Shown here piece by piece: positions 9,493-18,830 of a stretch of DNA of 64,000 bases; within the stretch, counting starts at the first letter, position 1, and every line of letters begins with the position of its first letter. This DNA is from Paralithodes platypus (taxonomy: Eukaryota; Arthropoda; Malacostraca; Decapoda; Lithodidae). Position numbers and translations under genes: made by a program. The notes under the pieces were generated by a model that was not told the DNA's origin, made no database searches, and saw only the letters and a program-made list of their open reading frames with translations. The stretch lies in assembly GCA_032716605.1 (NCBI GenBank), contig CM064480.1:24806969-24870968 (forward strand), read 5' to 3'.

Positions 9493-11397
9493 GTGCCTGT
9501 CTTAAAGCCGGAGGAACCGAGGGAAGTACAGCCGGCGAACCCTTGTCTGCTAACTGGGTCGTTCCGAACGTGTCACCAAGCATGGCCGTTAAAAACCTGG
9601 GCACGGATGGTGGCACGCAAAGGCATCACTTGGCAGTGGCTCCGGCGACCTCGCTTACGTCAGCCGACAACGGCAAATTGTGTTTCATTAGAGGTGGAGT
9701 CGCTGGTCCAGGAGATGATTGCCAAGAATGTCATCATCCCGGTCCCTCCAGATTACCCTGTATTCACGTCAAAACTGTTTTTGGTTCCCAAACGGGACAG
9801 TGTTCAGATGAGGCCGGTCGTAGACCTGTCTTATCTGAATCTTCACATTTACAACGAGTCTTTCAGAATGTTAACAGTTCATCAAATCAGGCTAACACTT
9901 CCGCCGGGAGGCTGGATGTGTTCCCTAGACCTGACAGACGCCTATTGGCACGTGTCGGTCAACAAAAGATTTCAAAGGTTTCTGGCCTTGAGGATCAGGC
10001 ACCAAAATTTTGTTTTTCAGAGGATGCCGTTCGGTTTGAACCTAGCACCTCGACTATTCACGAAACTAGTCCGGCAAGCCCTGATGCCGTTGTTAAAACA
10101 GGGAATCAGAGTGTTGTGGTATCTAGACGACTGGCTGGTGGTGGCAGAGACACAACAATTATGCATAAAACATGTCAATATCATTTTAAATCATGTCAAA
10201 ACTCTAGGCTTCAAGGTAAATCTGGTAAAGTCAAACCTTGTTCCCTCAAGAGTAATTCAGTGGATAGGGCTGGTCTGGGACACCGCCGCTCTCACTCTGA
10301 GTCAGAGTGTGGACAATCGCAACAGGTTTCGCAGGAAACTGTTCAGGTTTCTTCACAGTCTGACTACGACACGAAGAGTCTGGGACTCTCTGGTCGGCTC
10401 TCTCAACTGGATTCAGCTAACTGTCAAGTTGGGCCGGTTGAAAGTAAAACGATTAATATTGGAAGGCAACAAATATTTCCCACTCTTACCGGCGGGAAAA
10501 TTATGGCCCATACCAAAATTAATCCACACCTTACTAGCGGTCTGGGCGAAGAGGGAAACATTGCACTCAATCATGTCATGGACCTCTCCTCCTCCAACGG
10601 TATGGGTAGACACGGATGCGTCAGGCACCATAGGGTGGGGATTTCAGTCAAATCAGGGGCACCAGGGTCAGGGACTTTGGTCCCACTTAGAAATCTCTCA
10701 CATAAATGTCAAAGAGTTACTAGTCCCCTTGTATTTCCTTCAGGCTCACGGCCCGGCGTTACGGGGCAAGTCGGTGGCCTTCAGAATGGACAATCTGAAT
10801 GCAGTTCACTGTATTCAGAAACAAGGGTCAACGAGGTCAAGGAAGTTGCTACTCGTGTCGGAAGAGATTTTTGTTCTAGCCAGCAGTCTAGATATTTATC
10901 TTCACGCATCTTATCTCCCAGGCGTAGCGAACGTCTGGGCAGACGCTCTGTCCCGGAGACAGAGCACGACAGTAGAATGGGAGCTCAAGCAACCCATTTT
11001 CGACCTAATGATTGCGGAGCTCTCCCATCCACAAGTGGATCTTTTTGCGTCCGAGGAGACTCACAAGCTCCCTCTATACCTCACCCGCCGGGCGATAACG
11101 CCGGCAGGGGGGCCAGACGCCCTAGTGACAGACTGGAACAGATGGAGCTCCATCTATCTGTTTCCGCCGCCAGATGCGTCACTAATGTGCCACGTAGTGA
11201 ACAAACTACGAGTTTATCGAGGCTTAGTCTCGCTAATCGCGCCCCTGTGGCCGGCGCAGGTATGGTACCAGCAATTAATAATGTGGTGCCCGGACCCGGT
11301 ATCGCTCCCGGTCGGGTACTTCCACTTAGACACGATTGGCAACCTAGCGACCTCGCTGACTTTTGCATTATGGACATTCAGGAGGCCAAGTGGCTAG
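9493..11397 (+). CDS. DIRS reverse transcriptase / RNase H / methyltransferase-like protein
   Basis: This 634-residue frame starts 18 bases after the gag stop. The RT domain comes first, with PVVDLSYLN, CSLDLTDAYWHV, RMPFGLNLAPR and the catalytic YLDD at residues 210-213. RNase H follows, with WVDTDAS at about 371-377, VKELL, RMDNLNAVH and WADALSR supplying the acidic residues. The C-terminal part (VDLFASEE, then DALVTDWN, YLFPPPD, VWYQQL) has the pattern of the phage-type adenine methyltransferase-like domain known in DIRS elements; whether it is active is unknown. The frame is uninterrupted. It overlaps the recombinase frame for its last 1855 bases. Confidence 0.93.
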   Translation: MPVLKPEEPREVQPANPCLLTGSFRTCHQAWPLKTWARMVARKGITWQWLRRPRLRQPTTANCVSLEVESLVQEMIAKNVIIPVPPDYPVFTSKLFLVPKRDSVQMRPVVDLSYLNLHIYNESFRMLTVHQIRLTLPPGGWMCSLDLTDAYWHVSVNKRFQRFLALRIRHQNFVFQRMPFGLNLAPRLFTKLVRQALMPLLKQGIRVLWYLDDWLVVAETQQLCIKHVNIILNHVKTLGFKVNLVKSNLVPSRVIQWIGLVWDTAALTLSQSVDNRNRFRRKLFRFLHSLTTTRRVWDSLVGSLNWIQLTVKLGRLKVKRLILEGNKYFPLLPAGKLWPIPKLIHTLLAVWAKRETLHSIMSWTSPPPTVWVDTDASGTIGWGFQSNQGHQGQGLWSHLEISHINVKELLVPLYFLQAHGPALRGKSVAFRMDNLNAVHCIQKQGSTRSRKLLLVSEEIFVLASSLDIYLHASYLPGVANVWADALSRRQSTTVEWELKQPIFDLMIAELSHPQVDLFASEETHKLPLYLTRRAITPAGGPDALVTDWNRWSSIYLFPPPDASLMCHVVNKLRVYRGLVSLIAPLWPAQVWYQQLIMWCPDPVSLPVGYFHLDTIGNLATSLTFALWTFRRPSG

Positions 11398-12350
11398 CAC
11401 CATACGGTAGGGATGTGACCAATAAATTGCTCAATCAATATACTCAGTCTACTAAGCGACAATATCAATCTCATTGGAAAGCTTTTACTTCTTGGATTGT
11501 TAGAACGGAACAAACTGTACCCTCAGTGGCATTGGTTTTTAATTACTTGAACTATCTGTTTGAGCAGAAACGTTTATCTGTGGTTACTTTGAAGAATCAC
11601 TTAACTGCGATTAGAGTGCCCTTTTTCGACCTTACAGGTCTATCCATACCGGTGGCGGAGGAAACAGGATTTATGAGAGCGTGTTTTAAACTCCGCCCAC
11701 CTCCCCGTCAGCTCATGCCTACTTGGTCTCTGGACAAAGCTTTGTCTTTACTTCATTCTCGTCTGTATCAAAATACTGCAGACTTTGCTTTAATCTTAAA
11801 GAAGGCAGTTTTCCTTTTGGCTTTGGCCACCGGAAACAGAGTGTCTGAGCTGGCGGCGATGAGCAACACACCTAATTGTCTTAGGTTTGGTAGACTTAAT
11901 GATTCAATTTCCATTGCACCCTCCCCGGCGTTTGTAGCCAAGAATGAGCATAGTGCACACGTGTTTTCTGAGTTCACGGTGCCGGCGTTAAAAAGGGGAA
12001 AGGTGCATCATAATTTATGTCCAGTGCAAGCTCTAACCAAATATTTGAGAATAGCTCCTCATAACCCCCAAGGTGCTTTATGGGTAGCGAGTACGGGTAA
12101 ACGCTTACTTAAACGGCGATTAGCCTCTCTTCTGGTAGAAGTCATTAAAGAGAGTAATCCCGGCGTTGTGGGTAGGGCCCACGATTTACGCAAGTGGGCG
12201 GCCTCTTTACGTTTCCTGAAAAACTTTTCAGTTGAAGATATTGCGTCCACACAGTTGTGGGCGTCTAATCATACGTTTCTCTCTAGATACTTGTCAGTTG
12301 CTCTAGACAAACCTTCCTTACCATGTATAGCTTTAAGGCAGAGGGTCTAG
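9543..12350 (+). CDS. DIRS tyrosine recombinase with long overlapping N-terminal frame
   Basis: This 935-residue frame lies +2 relative to the RT frame. Its C-terminal 310 residues are a tyrosine recombinase that would integrate the circular DNA form. A core-binding segment (NQYTQSTKRQYQSHW, about residues 637-651) leads into the catalytic domain with Arg766 (TGNRVSEL), His880-x-x-Arg883 (HDLRKW) and Tyr916 (FLSRYLSV). The upstream 618 codons overlap the RT frame and look like low-complexity, Ser/Gly/Gln-rich protein. Translation may start at 9543 or at a later Met near the end of the RT frame; the sequence does not decide this. All catalytic residues are present. Confidence 0.9.
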   Translation: MSANWVVPNVSPSMAVKNLGTDGGTQRHHLAVAPATSLTSADNGKLCFIRGGVAGPGDDCQECHHPGPSRLPCIHVKTVFGSQTGQCSDEAGRRPVLSESSHLQRVFQNVNSSSNQANTSAGRLDVFPRPDRRLLARVGQQKISKVSGLEDQAPKFCFSEDAVRFEPSTSTIHETSPASPDAVVKTGNQSVVVSRRLAGGGRDTTIMHKTCQYHFKSCQNSRLQGKSGKVKPCSLKSNSVDRAGLGHRRSHSESECGQSQQVSQETVQVSSQSDYDTKSLGLSGRLSQLDSANCQVGPVESKTINIGRQQIFPTLTGGKIMAHTKINPHLTSGLGEEGNIALNHVMDLSSSNGMGRHGCVRHHRVGISVKSGAPGSGTLVPLRNLSHKCQRVTSPLVFPSGSRPGVTGQVGGLQNGQSECSSLYSETRVNEVKEVATRVGRDFCSSQQSRYLSSRILSPRRSERLGRRSVPETEHDSRMGAQATHFRPNDCGALPSTSGSFCVRGDSQAPSIPHPPGDNAGRGARRPSDRLEQMELHLSVSAARCVTNVPRSEQTTSLSRLSLANRAPVAGAGMVPAINNVVPGPGIAPGRVLPLRHDWQPSDLADFCIMDIQEAKWLAPYGRDVTNKLLNQYTQSTKRQYQSHWKAFTSWIVRTEQTVPSVALVFNYLNYLFEQKRLSVVTLKNHLTAIRVPFFDLTGLSIPVAEETGFMRACFKLRPPPRQLMPTWSLDKALSLLHSRLYQNTADFALILKKAVFLLALATGNRVSELAAMSNTPNCLRFGRLNDSISIAPSPAFVAKNEHSAHVFSEFTVPALKRGKVHHNLCPVQALTKYLRIAPHNPQGALWVASTGKRLLKRRLASLLVEVIKESNPGVVGRAHDLRKWAASLRFLKNFSVEDIASTQLWASNHTFLSRYLSVALDKPSLPCIALRQRV

Positions 12351-12909
12351 GTGGCCCTGCAGTCACTTATGTTTATTTTCACGGAAGGGGGGGGTGCAGT
12401 CAGTTGACAGAGGACACCCTAGACCCCGCCGGAGTATGAGAGCTGTGATACAATTTAAGGTTAAAATGTGATATGAAAATTTCTCTGCGAGAATTTGTGC
12501 TAGTACAAGGTTTAGTACAAAACAACGGTGTTGTTATAGTAGTTTTAGCTGCGAAAGCAATGTAATATTAGTTCAATGGAGTTCATTGGCAATTGATCTC
12601 CACATGTATTTTGGGGTTTATGATGTGCACATATAAACTTATAACTTATTATTTTTGTCACCACTCGTTGAGTGGGGTGCCTTTTGTAACTACAGATCTG
12701 TGTTCAGAATCTTCAGGGTTACCCATTTTTGTCGGGCAGGCTTCTTTGAAGCACGCACCTGCCTGAACCCCTTTTTCTTGTATATTTCCGGCCTACGCCG
12801 TATTAAACACATTTTTCAAAAAGTAAGAATACTATGTGGTTGTTTTTATTATCTGCTTTTCTAGAGTTATGATATGATTACGAATGTCCCCCTCCAGTCT
12901 TAGATATCA
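12351..12909 (+). other. DIRS A1 3' region with conserved G-tract
   Basis: No ORF of note. An eight-base G-run at 12,387-12,394 follows the recombinase stop. Copy B has a much longer G-run at the same place (C-run on the + strand at about 51,211-51,227), with matching flanks such as CTAGACCC and GAGCTGTGATAC. The rest is AT-rich and leads into the internal complementary region. Confidence 0.7.
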
Positions 12910-13016
12910 GGCATGTTCGTCAATGATGGAGGGGCCACTAATAAATTATAGGTTTGACTCCTGTAAGGAGATAAAGAAAACCTAATATTTAGTAGTGGCC
13001 CCGTAATCATTGACGA
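12910..13016 (+). repeat. Internal complementary region of DIRS A1
   Basis: The first half (12,910-12,948) is the reverse complement of the left end of the element (1495-1533). The second half (12,947-13,016) is the reverse complement of the right end (13,370-13,439). The two halves share only a TA at 12,947-12,948. In the accepted DIRS model this segment templates joining of the ends during circle formation. It gives base-level placement of both termini here. Confidence 0.95.
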
Positions 13017-13089
13017 CTGGGGCCCTCCCGACCGTCCCCTTCCCATTCGTTGATGTATTAAGGATTTTGGTTTACTTGATATGTCAGTG

Positions 13090-13439
13090 AAGGAGGAATG
13101 ACGCCTGATTCAGCGTCTGGTCAGAAATCCACACAAGTACATCCACGATATGATGGAAAGCTTATTGGATAGTTATTCTTATTTTCTTTTTTTTTTTTAT
13201 TTTTTACGAAGTTTTTTCGTAGTGAGAACCCAATTCATAATGACTGAAGCCATGAGTGAGGTCGCGTGCGCTCATGATGAAGGCTCCTCAGTTTTTAAAT
13301 GCTCTGCGCGGTAGATTCAAACTACGGCGGATTAGTGTTTGAAGAGGATGCCTTATGTAATAGGCATGTTCGTCAATGATTACGGGGCCACTACTAAATA
13401 TTAGGTTTTCTTTATCTCCTTACAGGAGTCAAACCTATA
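13090..13439 (+). repeat. Right inverted terminal repeat of DIRS A1
   Basis: It is the reverse complement of the left arm over about 290 bases, then continues with a distinct terminal block (ACGGGGCCACTACTAAATATT, to AAACCTATA at 13,439). It contains TACGAAGTTTTTTCGTA, able to form a six-base-pair hairpin. The flanking DNA beyond 13,439 is AT-rich. Confidence 0.92.
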
Positions 13440-13693
13440 TTATATACATTTATGTGTCACTTTCACTTATTATGATGGTCTTATTATAATTGTATAAATT
13501 TTCTGATAATAAATTGAACTTTTGTATTACAATAAATTGTTTCACTTCCATTCTTTGGCTATATATATATTATTGTCACATATTATTATTGTATTATTTA
13601 TAGTTTATTGTGTAATTATTTATTATTATTGTTTTTAGGGCTAGAATAATGTCACTGATACCCTCACTGTCTTTGATACTTTCACTATTAGAA
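13440..13693. other. AT-rich interval, nothing recognised
   Basis: The stretch consists of AT-rich runs and short GTGTCACTTTCAC-like words. No ORF or RNA gene is visible. The same short word recurs in the flank left of DIRS A1, so both flanks may be the same older repeat. Confidence 0.5.
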
Positions 13694-14187
13694 TGGGAGG
13701 TTTGACGTACCTCCCAACCTACCAAATAGGAAAACCTACTATTTGGTAGTAGTCTTGGAAAATCCAACGGCAAGGCTATTAACCTAATTGCAATGACGAC
13801 TTGTCTATTTTGACTGCTATGTCGTCATCCCAACCGCGGTTAAATAAGAAAACGTCTAGAGTCTACTCCTTAACTTGCTCTAGGAGACGTTGTACATTAA
13901 CCAAAACTACCACCGAAGGTGAAAAACGCATAGAAGAGAAGAAAAAGGGATTTACCTGAGATACAGCTGATAGCCCAGCCCGTCTCCTGTCCATGTTTAC
14001 ATCTGGGCGAACCTGAGCGCATGCGCCGTTGGCCAACCATCATAATTCCACGTAGAGTAGACAGAGGAGCGAGGATGGGCAGGGGTCCGGCTTGTGGGAG
14101 GGTACTATGTACGTTGGATTTTCCAAGACTACTACCAAATAGTAGGTTTTCCTATTTGGTAGGTTGGGAGGTACGTCAAACCTCCCA
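13694..14187. mobile_element. Fold-back MITE with 76-bp perfect inverted arms
   Basis: The arm 13,694-13,769 is the exact reverse complement of 14,112-14,187. Each arm starts TGGGAGGTTTGACGTACC and itself contains a smaller palindrome (GGGAGG...CCTCCC). About 340 bases lie between the arms, with no ORF. The central part is repeated in reverse at 30,605-31,385. No clear target duplication flanks the arms, so the true end of the family could lie slightly outside; after the right arm a GTTAGTAGTCTTGGCAAAT block resembles the inner arm again. Confidence 0.8.
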
Positions 14188-14480
14188 ATTTGTTAGTAGT
14201 CTTGGCAAATCCAACGTCAAGGCTGCGTAACAAATTGGAGGAGGACATCCAAGCCCAATTACCAAATACGGATGCAAAGCAAAAATATGAATGACAAAGA
14301 ACACAAAATAAACAAGAGAGTTTAATAAAAAGAGTGAAAAACTGAGGAGTAGCTAAAAGGAGCAGTTTTGTCAGTATGACTTTGTCATTCATAGCATCGG
14401 AGAAAACTTGAAAAATCTACAACAGTACCGTACAAAAATCCATTTCTTCTGAAGCGCAGATATTAACAGCATACAAACAT
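14188..14480. other. Short interval between fold-back element and CR1-like LINE
   Basis: The first 45 bases repeat part of the fold-back family. The rest has no ORF and could be additional 3' untranslated sequence of the LINE that follows on the minus strand. I cannot place the boundary exactly. Confidence 0.4.
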
Positions 14481-14654
14481 AATAATAATAATAATAATAA
14501 TAATAAGCATGTTACTTATTTCTCATAAGCGCCAATTTTTCCGAAGAATTCACTAGCGCTCGAAAAGAGAAAGAAAAAAGAACAAAAATCAATGCATCAA
14601 AAGAAGGCTTATATACAACACACATTTAACAATCACTAGCAGTGGCAAAATAGC

Positions 14655-17557
14655 CTAAACTCTATAGCCATCTGTCATGACACCTCTCTCAAGATCATAG
14701 CTTCTCTCAAAGAGAAAAGTCTTAAGTTGTCTCTTGAAGCATTCAACAGAACTCAGTTGTCTCATGGACAGCGGCAACCTGTTATACAACCTCGGAGCCA
14801 TGTAGGAGAATGACCTCTCAAAGAAAGAAGACTGCTGGAAAGCCCTTGGTTCATCAAGACGAAAAGGGTCATTGTCATGACGCACAACTACACCATGGTG
14901 TGCCGGTGGGCGCCTGAGCAGCTCCGCAAGGTACCTAGGCTCACCAAATTTGAGAACCTTAAAAGTCACCAAACACAACTTAAATTCTATTCTTGCTCTT
15001 ACTGGCAGCCAGTGCAGTTCTATGTGAAGAGATGTAGTAGGAGTTCTAGGTGGAACACCAAAAATTAGTCTTGCGGCCCTGTTAAGAACAGACTGAACTT
15101 TCTTCAAAATATAATTTGGAAGACCCACCAACAGGGCATTGCAATAATCAACACGAGAGAAGACCAATGAGTGAACCAACGTCAGGAGGCAACGTCTGGT
15201 TATAAACGGCTTCACCAAATAGAGATTTCTGATGTGCAAGTAACAACTTTTAACTATCTGGTTTACATGCTCTTTGAAATCTAATCGGGAGTTCACATAT
15301 ACACCAAGATTTCGAACAGAGTTGGCCGGTCGCAGCTGAGATCCACCCACATTGATGGAGAGGGCACCCACTATATCATCAGCTCTTCTATTTCCTCGGA
15401 TGATGAGAATATCAGTTTCACCATCATTTAGTTTAAGTTTTCTCGCTCTCATCCACTTCTTGATATCAGACATCAACAATTCCATCTTACTCCGTATATC
15501 AACTATATTTGTGATTCTCACATAAATCTGGGTGTCATCTGCATAAAAGTGAAAGGTGACATTATGTGCACAAAGCAGAAGAGACAAACTGCTAATATAA
15601 ATTATAAATAGGATAGGACCTAAAACTGATCCCTGCGGAACACCATACTGCAGGGGTGTCGAGTCCGAGACCACTTGATTTACCATCACACTTTGGGATC
15701 TACCTGACAAGTACGACCCAAGAAGCAAGAGAGCGGAGTCACGCACACCACAATCATAAAGATCACTCAATAACAATTCGTGATCCACTGTGTCAAAGGC
15801 CGCAGAGAGATCAAGCAAGACCAATAGTGAGGCCACACCATTGCAAATGTTCTCAACTAGATCATTATGTACTCTAATCAATGCTGTTTCAGTTGAATGA
15901 TGCTGTCGGTAAGCAGACTGAAAAATTGGGATAGTTTCATTCTGCTGAAGTAGTGGTTGTAATTGGTCAAGTATTGCACGCTCTAATATCTTTGATATGA
16001 AGGACAGGTTGGAGACAGGACGATAGTTCAACATGTTCTCAACATCAAGTCCAGGTTTCTTTAGAGTAGGTCGGAGTAGTGCATGCTTTTCAGAATGTGG
16101 GAAGCTACCTTCAGAGAAGCACTTATTAATTATTTTGGAAATAAACTCAACTGTGTGATCATAGACTCTTGGTAGCTTGGAAACATTTATGGGATCCAAC
16201 GGGCAAAATGTTTTATTGAGGTTTCTTATGTAGGACGAGATCATGTCCACCTCTACTGAGTGAAAGGATGAGAGGACATTATTAGGAATGTGTCGGGGTT
16301 GGAGTACAACTGAAAGTTCTTCACCAACAGAAGCATCATCCAGTTCCTGTCTTATGCGAGTTATCTTGCCAGCAAAAAATGCCACAAAGTTGGCAGCCAA
16401 CTCGGCATCGGGCACAGAAGGTCTTAAGCTGACTCTTGTTTTTCCAAGTAAACTGTTTACAATTGAAGCCAACCTCCTCTGGTCGTTACCACACGAGTCA
16501 ACTTTTCCCTGATAATACACTTTCTTTTCATCTTTGATTTTGTGGACCACAGCTCTTCTGGCTGACAGATATTGCAACCATGTAGAGTCTGTTTTATTTT
16601 TCCGCCATTCACGTTCAGCTCTTCTACGCGCTCTTCTAAGAAATTTAACTCGAGTGCTATACCAGGGTGAATCATCTCGTACTATGATTTTCTTCTCTAC
16701 TTCTGGACAGTGATGATCGAACACTAATTTAAGTGCATTTCCATGTACCTCCACCAGCTCATCTGAAGTAAGGTTGGAAGTATCAATACTTCCCAAGTAC
16801 TGTTTTACTTCACTGCTAGCCAAATTTTGGTCTGCATTTTTATAATTTCTAAATCTGATTACTTTTTCATGTGTGAGTGGCTTAGGGAAATCAAAGCTGA
16901 AAGTAATCAAAGCATGATCAGAGGTATTAGGGTCAGCATTCTCAACATCAACATCCAGAACACCACCACAACCCACAGGAGAGAAAACCAAGTCAAGGGT
17001 GTGTCCTAAGATATGAGTTGGGTGGGACACATGGTTTACAAAATTGTTCTGATCAGTCAACTCAAGGAACTCAGGAGAGAATGGCTTCAGATGAGGGCTG
17101 TCAACCCAGTAATTAAAATCTCCACATATCAAAAGTCTTCCGGTTTTAGCAGAAAATTCCTCGAGAAACTGCCCAAACTCTTCCATAAAACCCCTATCTG
17201 TGCCACGATGGCCAGGCCTATAGACAACTGCCATTCTTAGAATTTGTTGATGGAGTTTTATTTCCACTTCCAACAGTTCATAATAAAGAGGGCTGGGTTA
17301 TGGCTTATTTGCAAGATATTCACCAGAGATGTGGAGTAGACAACTGCCACTCCACCACCCAGATGATCTCCCCTAGGCCTAGGAACATTTATTATGGAAT
17401 GGGTTTTAGGCAATGCCGCCTGGATAATATTCAGATCTGACTCGAACAACCAGGTCTCAGTGAGACATAATACATCAAGGTTACGTTCATCCAAGATCTC
17501 GCAAATATGATCCATTTTGTTACGCAAGGAACGAACATTCAACAGACCCAGTTTCAA
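14655..17557 (-). pseudogene. CR1-like ORF2: endonuclease and reverse transcriptase, one frameshift
   Basis: The frame 17,557-17,258 holds the start of the endonuclease (LLNVRSLRNKMD, CLTETWL, GGGVAVVYS). A single frame change near 17,265 leads into an 872-residue frame ending at 14,655. That frame holds the rest of the endonuclease (LLICGDFNYWVD, TSDHALITF) and the [32 protein letters not shown] and the catalytic YADDTQIY. The C-terminal tail has RAARLIFGVPPR and HWLPVRARIEFK, typical of CR1-like elements. The enzyme would nick DNA and prime reverse transcription there. Apart from the frame change all key residues appear present. Confidence 0.9.
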
Positions 17558-17586
17558 CCGGCTCCCATGTGCATTTTTCAGTTTTT

Positions 17587-18615
17587 TTAACCTACAAAAT
17601 TGGTGTTCTCATTAACTTTATTTCTCTGAGCTGTCATTAAAGGACAATTTCTACTTGAGGCGAAATGATTTGGTGGCTCCGTAACTGATGTGGAGCTCAT
17701 ACAATTTATACATTTGGGGGAAGTCTTGTTGGTGCAGTCTTTTGAGTTATGAGTACCGGCACAGAAGTTGCATTTTGGATCCTCATTTTTCCGATAACAC
17801 CTGTCACTGGTATGACCAAAGCCCTGGCAATGGTAACATTGTGTTACCCAGAAGCGATCGTATGCACGACATCTCACAAGTCCAACATACACAGAATTGC
17901 CATCATCCACAATGGAAGAGCGTATTTCAGGTGACATTTTTACTACCGCAGTCTTTGTGTGTGCATCACTCTTTTGCTTAGTGAATAGCAAATTCATAGC
18001 TAAGCCATCGTCGACCAGGGACTTTATTCTTGGGTTCTTGTTGAGGATGCTGGGAATGATCTCATTATCCTCAGCGTCATTAGCAATGCCTACCAGAGTC
18101 ATTTTTGGCATCATCTTCTTTGGTTCGGAGACACTGAAGGCACTGTCCACCCCCAAACACTGATTGATGGCCCTTCCTGCATCTTCTTTGGCTTTCTTGG
18201 ATGGAAGTCGTACCACCAGTACACCTGAATCAGTTCTAGTTAACTTGTTAACCGGAACCGAAGCCAAAGCAGTCTCGATTGCCTTTGTATCTGGTGGGCT
18301 TACTGGCTCGGAGGATCGGTCTTTTGGCTTCACTACCAGGACCTGATGGTCCCAGACAGTTTTTTTCTTTCCACCATCTACCACCTCAGTGGTGCGTTTG
18401 GTCGGCTCCTTTTTGGTCTCTTCAAATGTTTGCTGAACTATCTTGGCAAACAAGGGAATGTCGGGGGCAGCAACTTTAGTCTCAAGGATATCCACTCTGT
18501 TACCAATACTCTCTATCTCCACGGCCACCGCAGCAAGGGCACCCTTCACTTCATTTACAATGGCAGTCTTCACTTCATCAACTAGGGCAGCCGTCAGGTC
18601 ATCCAAGGTGAACAT
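17587..18615 (-). CDS. CR1-like ORF1, gag-like with zinc knuckles
   Basis: This 342-residue frame is open. The N-terminus (about 1-60) is likely a coiled coil. The middle carries a fold resembling an RNA-binding domain (TDSGVLVVRLPS). The C-terminus has cysteine/histidine clusters CYHCQGFGHTSDRC, CNFCAGTHNSKDC and CINC..., i.e. two clear CCHC knuckles plus a third partial one. Such proteins bind element RNA. It lies 29 bases upstream of the ORF2 frame on the same strand. Confidence 0.85.
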   Translation of the reverse strand: MFTLDDLTAALVDEVKTAIVNEVKGALAAVAVEIESIGNRVDILETKVAAPDIPLFAKIVQQTFEETKKEPTKRTTEVVDGGKKKTVWDHQVLVVKPKDRSSEPVSPPDTKAIETALASVPVNKLTRTDSGVLVVRLPSKKAKEDAGRAINQCLGVDSAFSVSEPKKMMPKMTLVGIANDAEDNEIIPSILNKNPRIKSLVDDGLAMNLLFTKQKSDAHTKTAVVKMSPEIRSSIVDDGNSVYVGLVRCRAYDRFWVTQCYHCQGFGHTSDRCYRKNEDPKCNFCAGTHNSKDCTNKTSPKCINCMSSTSVTEPPNHFASSRNCPLMTAQRNKVNENTNFVG

Positions 18616-18830
18616 AGGAAAAGTAGGTCACATGGGACATATACTGTACTGTATACAGAATATATAAATATACCCAAGCTTGTGACCACAGTGTCCGTAA
18701 CCCGTACCCCCTCCCTTTTCCCAAAGAAAACAAAGAAAAATAAAGAATGACGAGGAGGGAGTCCAGGGACCCAGCCAGGGCACCAGGAGATGAGGCCCCT
18801 GAGAGCGACCACCAGCCCGGCAGGTCAGAC

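Larger units (their letters stand above)
1495..13439 (+). mobile_element. DIRS retrotransposon copy A1, complete with both ends
   Basis: The element has inverted terminal repeats (1495-1792 and 13,090-13,439), a long leader, a gag-like frame, an RT/RNase H/methyltransferase frame overlapping a tyrosine recombinase frame, and an internal complementary region just inside the right repeat. This is the diagnostic DIRS order. Its ends are placed because the internal complementary region is the reverse complement of the left end joined to that of the right end. It spans about 11.9 kb, of which about 3.3 kb is a LINE inserted in the leader. There is no target duplication at the ends, as expected for recombinase-mediated integration. 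Gag carries a small deletion, but the RT and recombinase frames are open. Confidence 0.93.
14481..18640 (-). mobile_element. CR1-like LINE, nearly full length
   Basis: Two genes lie on the minus strand in the usual LINE order: ORF1 with zinc knuckles, then ORF2 with endonuclease and reverse transcriptase. A trinucleotide tract (TTA repeats on the minus strand, 14,481-14,506) lies at the probable 3' end. ORF1 is uninterrupted and ORF2 shows only one obvious frameshift. This makes it one of the least decayed elements in the window. CR1 clade is judged from the LLLDLSAAFDTVDH type motif. Confidence 0.85.

Noticed and set aside
1495..13439. LTR retrotransposon or endogenous retrovirus
   Set aside because: The terminal repeats are inverted, there is a tyrosine recombinase in place of a DDE integrase and no protease or envelope, and an internal complementary region is present. 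These are DIRS features.
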